This document shows, piece after piece, positions 5,314-6,753 of a stretch of 6,753 nucleotides of DNA. The stretch comes from Flavobacteriaceae bacterium (GTDB lineage Bacteria; Bacteroidota; Bacteroidia; Flavobacteriales; Flavobacteriaceae). Below the pieces are notes generated by a model. That model saw only the letters and a list, made by a program, of their open reading frames with translations, had not been told where the DNA came from and made no database searches. The position numbers were made by a program, and so were the translations under genes. Position 1 is the first letter of the stretch. The number at the start of each line of letters is the position of its first letter. Location of the stretch: assembly GCA_018608735.1 (NCBI GenBank), contig JABAYZ010000022.1:1-6753 (forward strand). The letters run 5' to 3'.

Positions 5314-6324
5314 GTTATTACTCCTGAAAATCTAAATAAAATAACCACAAAAAGAGCAGGTGAAACTAAATTTTTTGAACACACCACATTTTTATCAAAT
5401 CCGGATGATGTAACGGCAACACTAGCGAATTCCAAAGTGAAATTTGTGCTTTTTGGAATCAAAGAAGATATTGGAATACTGGCTAATCATGGTCGACCAG
5501 GGGCTAAAAATACATGGGAATTTACGCTAAAATCACTTTTAAACTTACAAAGTAACAGCTTCACAAAGCCCTCTAAGGTTTTGATATTAGGGCATTTAGA
5601 TTTCTCAGAATTATATGATAAACTATCCTCGGTGAGCGCTGATAAATTAATAAAAACCTTTAGGAAACAAGTTGAACTTATGGATCAAAGTGTCCATCAA
5701 TTGGTGTACTCTATTGTCAAAGCGGGCAAAATTCCGATTCTTATTGGAGGAGGTCACAATAATGCTTATGGAGTTATCAAAGGATGTGCATTAGCATTGA
5801 ACACTAAAATGAATGCTATTAATTTTGATGCCCATACCGACCTACGAACCCTTGAGGGACGTCACAGTGGAAATGGATTTAGTTATGCTATTAAAGACGG
5901 TTTTTTGAACCGTTATTTTGTTTTTGGATTACATGAAAACTACACTTCTAAAGAAATTTTAAATTATATCGAAGCCTCAAAATTAAAGATAAAATACAAT
6001 ACGTTTGAAGATCTTATTGTCCGAAAAAAGGTTTCTTTTAAGAAGGCGTCAAAAAAAGCAATGGCTTTTGTTTCAAATTCAAAATTTGGTATTGAAATTG
6101 ATTGTGATGCCATTCAAAACATCCCTAGTAGCGCCGAGACCCCTAGTGGATTTTCTGCGAATCAAACGCGACAATTTGTACACTATTTTGGAAGTCATAA
6201 ACAGGCCTCTTATCTCCATATTTGTGAGGCGGCTACACGAATTAATGACCCGCATGCTAACGCACAAACAGCAAAACTCCTCTCTTACCTAATTACAGAT
6301 TTTATGAATGCTCGAGATGCTTAG
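5299..6324 (+). CDS. hutG: arginase/ureohydrolase family protein, probable formimidoylglutamase
   Basis: This 341-residue enzyme belongs to the dinuclear-manganese ureohydrolase superfamily (arginase, agmatinase, formimidoylglutamase). All six expected metal ligands are present: His153 in IGGGHNNAYG (149-158), Asp177, His179 and Asp181 in NFDAHTDLR (175-183), and Asp268 and Asp270 in EIDCDAI (266-272). The substrate-side motif GRHSGNGFSY (187-196) and the SAETPSG segment (278-284, Glu280) are also visible. Formimidoylglutamase would convert formiminoglutamate, the HutI product, to glutamate and formamide. Having hutI one gene away favours this over arginase or agmatinase, but the assignment to HutG is contextual. 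ATG 5299 is the first good start after the divergent promoter region. Its stop is one base from that of the convergent desaturase-family gene. Confidence 0.82.
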   Translation: MNNLQVITPENLNKITTKRAGETKFFEHTTFLSNPDDVTATLANSKVKFVLFGIKEDIGILANHGRPGAKNTWEFTLKSLLNLQSNSFTKPSKVLILGHLDFSELYDKLSSVSADKLIKTFRKQVELMDQSVHQLVYSIVKAGKIPILIGGGHNNAYGVIKGCALALNTKMNAINFDAHTDLRTLEGRHSGNGFSYAIKDGFLNRYFVFGLHENYTSKEILNYIEASKLKIKYNTFEDLIVRKKVSFKKASKKAMAFVSNSKFGIEIDCDAIQNIPSSAETPSGFSANQTRQFVHYFGSHKQASYLHICEAATRINDPHANAQTAKLLSYLITDFMNARDA

Positions 6325-6325
6325 A

Positions 6326-6753
6326 TTAATCGCCTTTTTTAAACCCATAAAACAATTGCCCAAAAAAACCAGACGGCATCTGTTGGTCGTCGCTGTAGCC
6401 TAAGACAAGGTTTTTATCTGGTATAGGTATAAAATTAGTTTTAAAAATATAATCCCATAAACTTAGACTGATGGCGAAATTAGCCCCTAATTTATGATTT
6501 TCGGGCAGTGCTTTGGCATGATGGTATAAATGCATAACAGGATTGTTTAACACATATCTAAAAGGCCCATAATCTAAATTAATGTTGGCATGGTTCAGGT
6601 GTCCAATAGCAATGGCTATAAAATGAATAATAAAAGCTTGTTGTGGTTCAAAGCCGCCGAGCAACATCAAAGCAATAACTTTAAACGGTTTATACAAAAT
6701 GTTTTCCATCCAATGGTAACGTAAATGTGCTGCAAAGCCCATTTCTTTGACAC
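6326..6753 (-). CDS. sterol desaturase/fatty acid hydroxylase family protein (3' part, truncated by window edge)
   Basis: The frame is open from the right edge of the window to a TAA at 6326-6328, giving 141 visible residues. An in-frame ATG at 6742 exists, but codons before it (VKE) continue to the edge, so it is probably internal. Histidine-containing segments typical of di-iron membrane hydroxylases are present: LRYHWMEN near the left end, IGHLNHANI, and VMHLYHHAK. The conserved ending follows: LGANFAISLSLWDYIFKT. Hydrophobic stretches (VIALMLLGG and AFIIHFIAIAIG) fit membrane segments. The first histidine box should lie upstream, outside the window. The family inserts hydroxyl groups or double bonds into lipid chains, sterols or carotenoids using iron and oxygen; the substrate here cannot be told. 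It is convergent with the hutG-like gene. Confidence 0.88.
   Translation of the reverse strand, partial: VKEMGFAAHLRYHWMENILYKPFKVIALMLLGGFEPQQAFIIHFIAIAIGHLNHANINLDYGPFRYVLNNPVMHLYHHAKALPENHKLGANFAISLSLWDYIFKTNFIPIPDKNLVLGYSDDQQMPSGFFGQLFYGFKKGD

Noticed and set aside
6005..6292. Alternative-frame ORFs inside the hutG-like gene, fumC and hutI
   Set aside because: They overlap fully with genes that have complete catalytic motifs and show no independent protein-like features.

Overview
The window looks like a chromosomal segment from a member of the Bacteroidota, most likely a marine-type Flavobacteriaceae. Four things point there. The DNA is AT-rich, and strong Shine-Dalgarno sequences are not obvious. 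Several starts are preceded by the TAnnTTTG -7 box typical of this phylum. There is a lipoprotein with the acidic residues after the lipid cysteine that are common in this phylum. The set of families also fits: a DUF2721 membrane protein, a membrane-anchored coiled-coil protein often mislabelled 'ParA', and a formimidoylglutamase-like ureohydrolase.

Positions 1-1050 are accessory in character. A hairpin site (28-53), a 52-codon ORF (72-230), a 44-bp repeat with a hairpin core (209-252), two further palindromic structures (303-340 and 356-396) and a 166-aa lipocalin-like lipoprotein gene (456-956) are followed by a second, nearly identical copy of the 44-bp repeat (1001-1044). The lipoprotein gene is therefore bracketed by direct repeats, and the short ORF terminates inside the first one. 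This recalls gene-cassette arrays, although the sites do not match the canonical integron attC consensus.

Positions 1054-6753 are ordinary core genome. A DUF2721 membrane protein gene (minus) diverges from fumC (class II fumarase). fumC is followed after 4 bp by hutI (imidazolonepropionase), probably as one operon. A convergent gene encodes a membrane-anchored coiled-coil protein. It shares a 79-bp divergent promoter region with a ureohydrolase, probably the formimidoylglutamase HutG. The window ends inside a convergent sterol desaturase/fatty acid hydroxylase-family gene.

Functionally, hutI and the hutG-like gene would provide the last two steps of histidine degradation: imidazolonepropionate to formiminoglutamate, then to glutamate and formamide. 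Histidase and urocanase are not in the window. Fumarase belongs to the TCA cycle, into which histidine carbon flows by way of glutamate and 2-oxoglutarate. I saw no rRNA, tRNA, CRISPR array, transposase or recombinase gene. The most unusual part is the repeat and hairpin region in the first kilobase.
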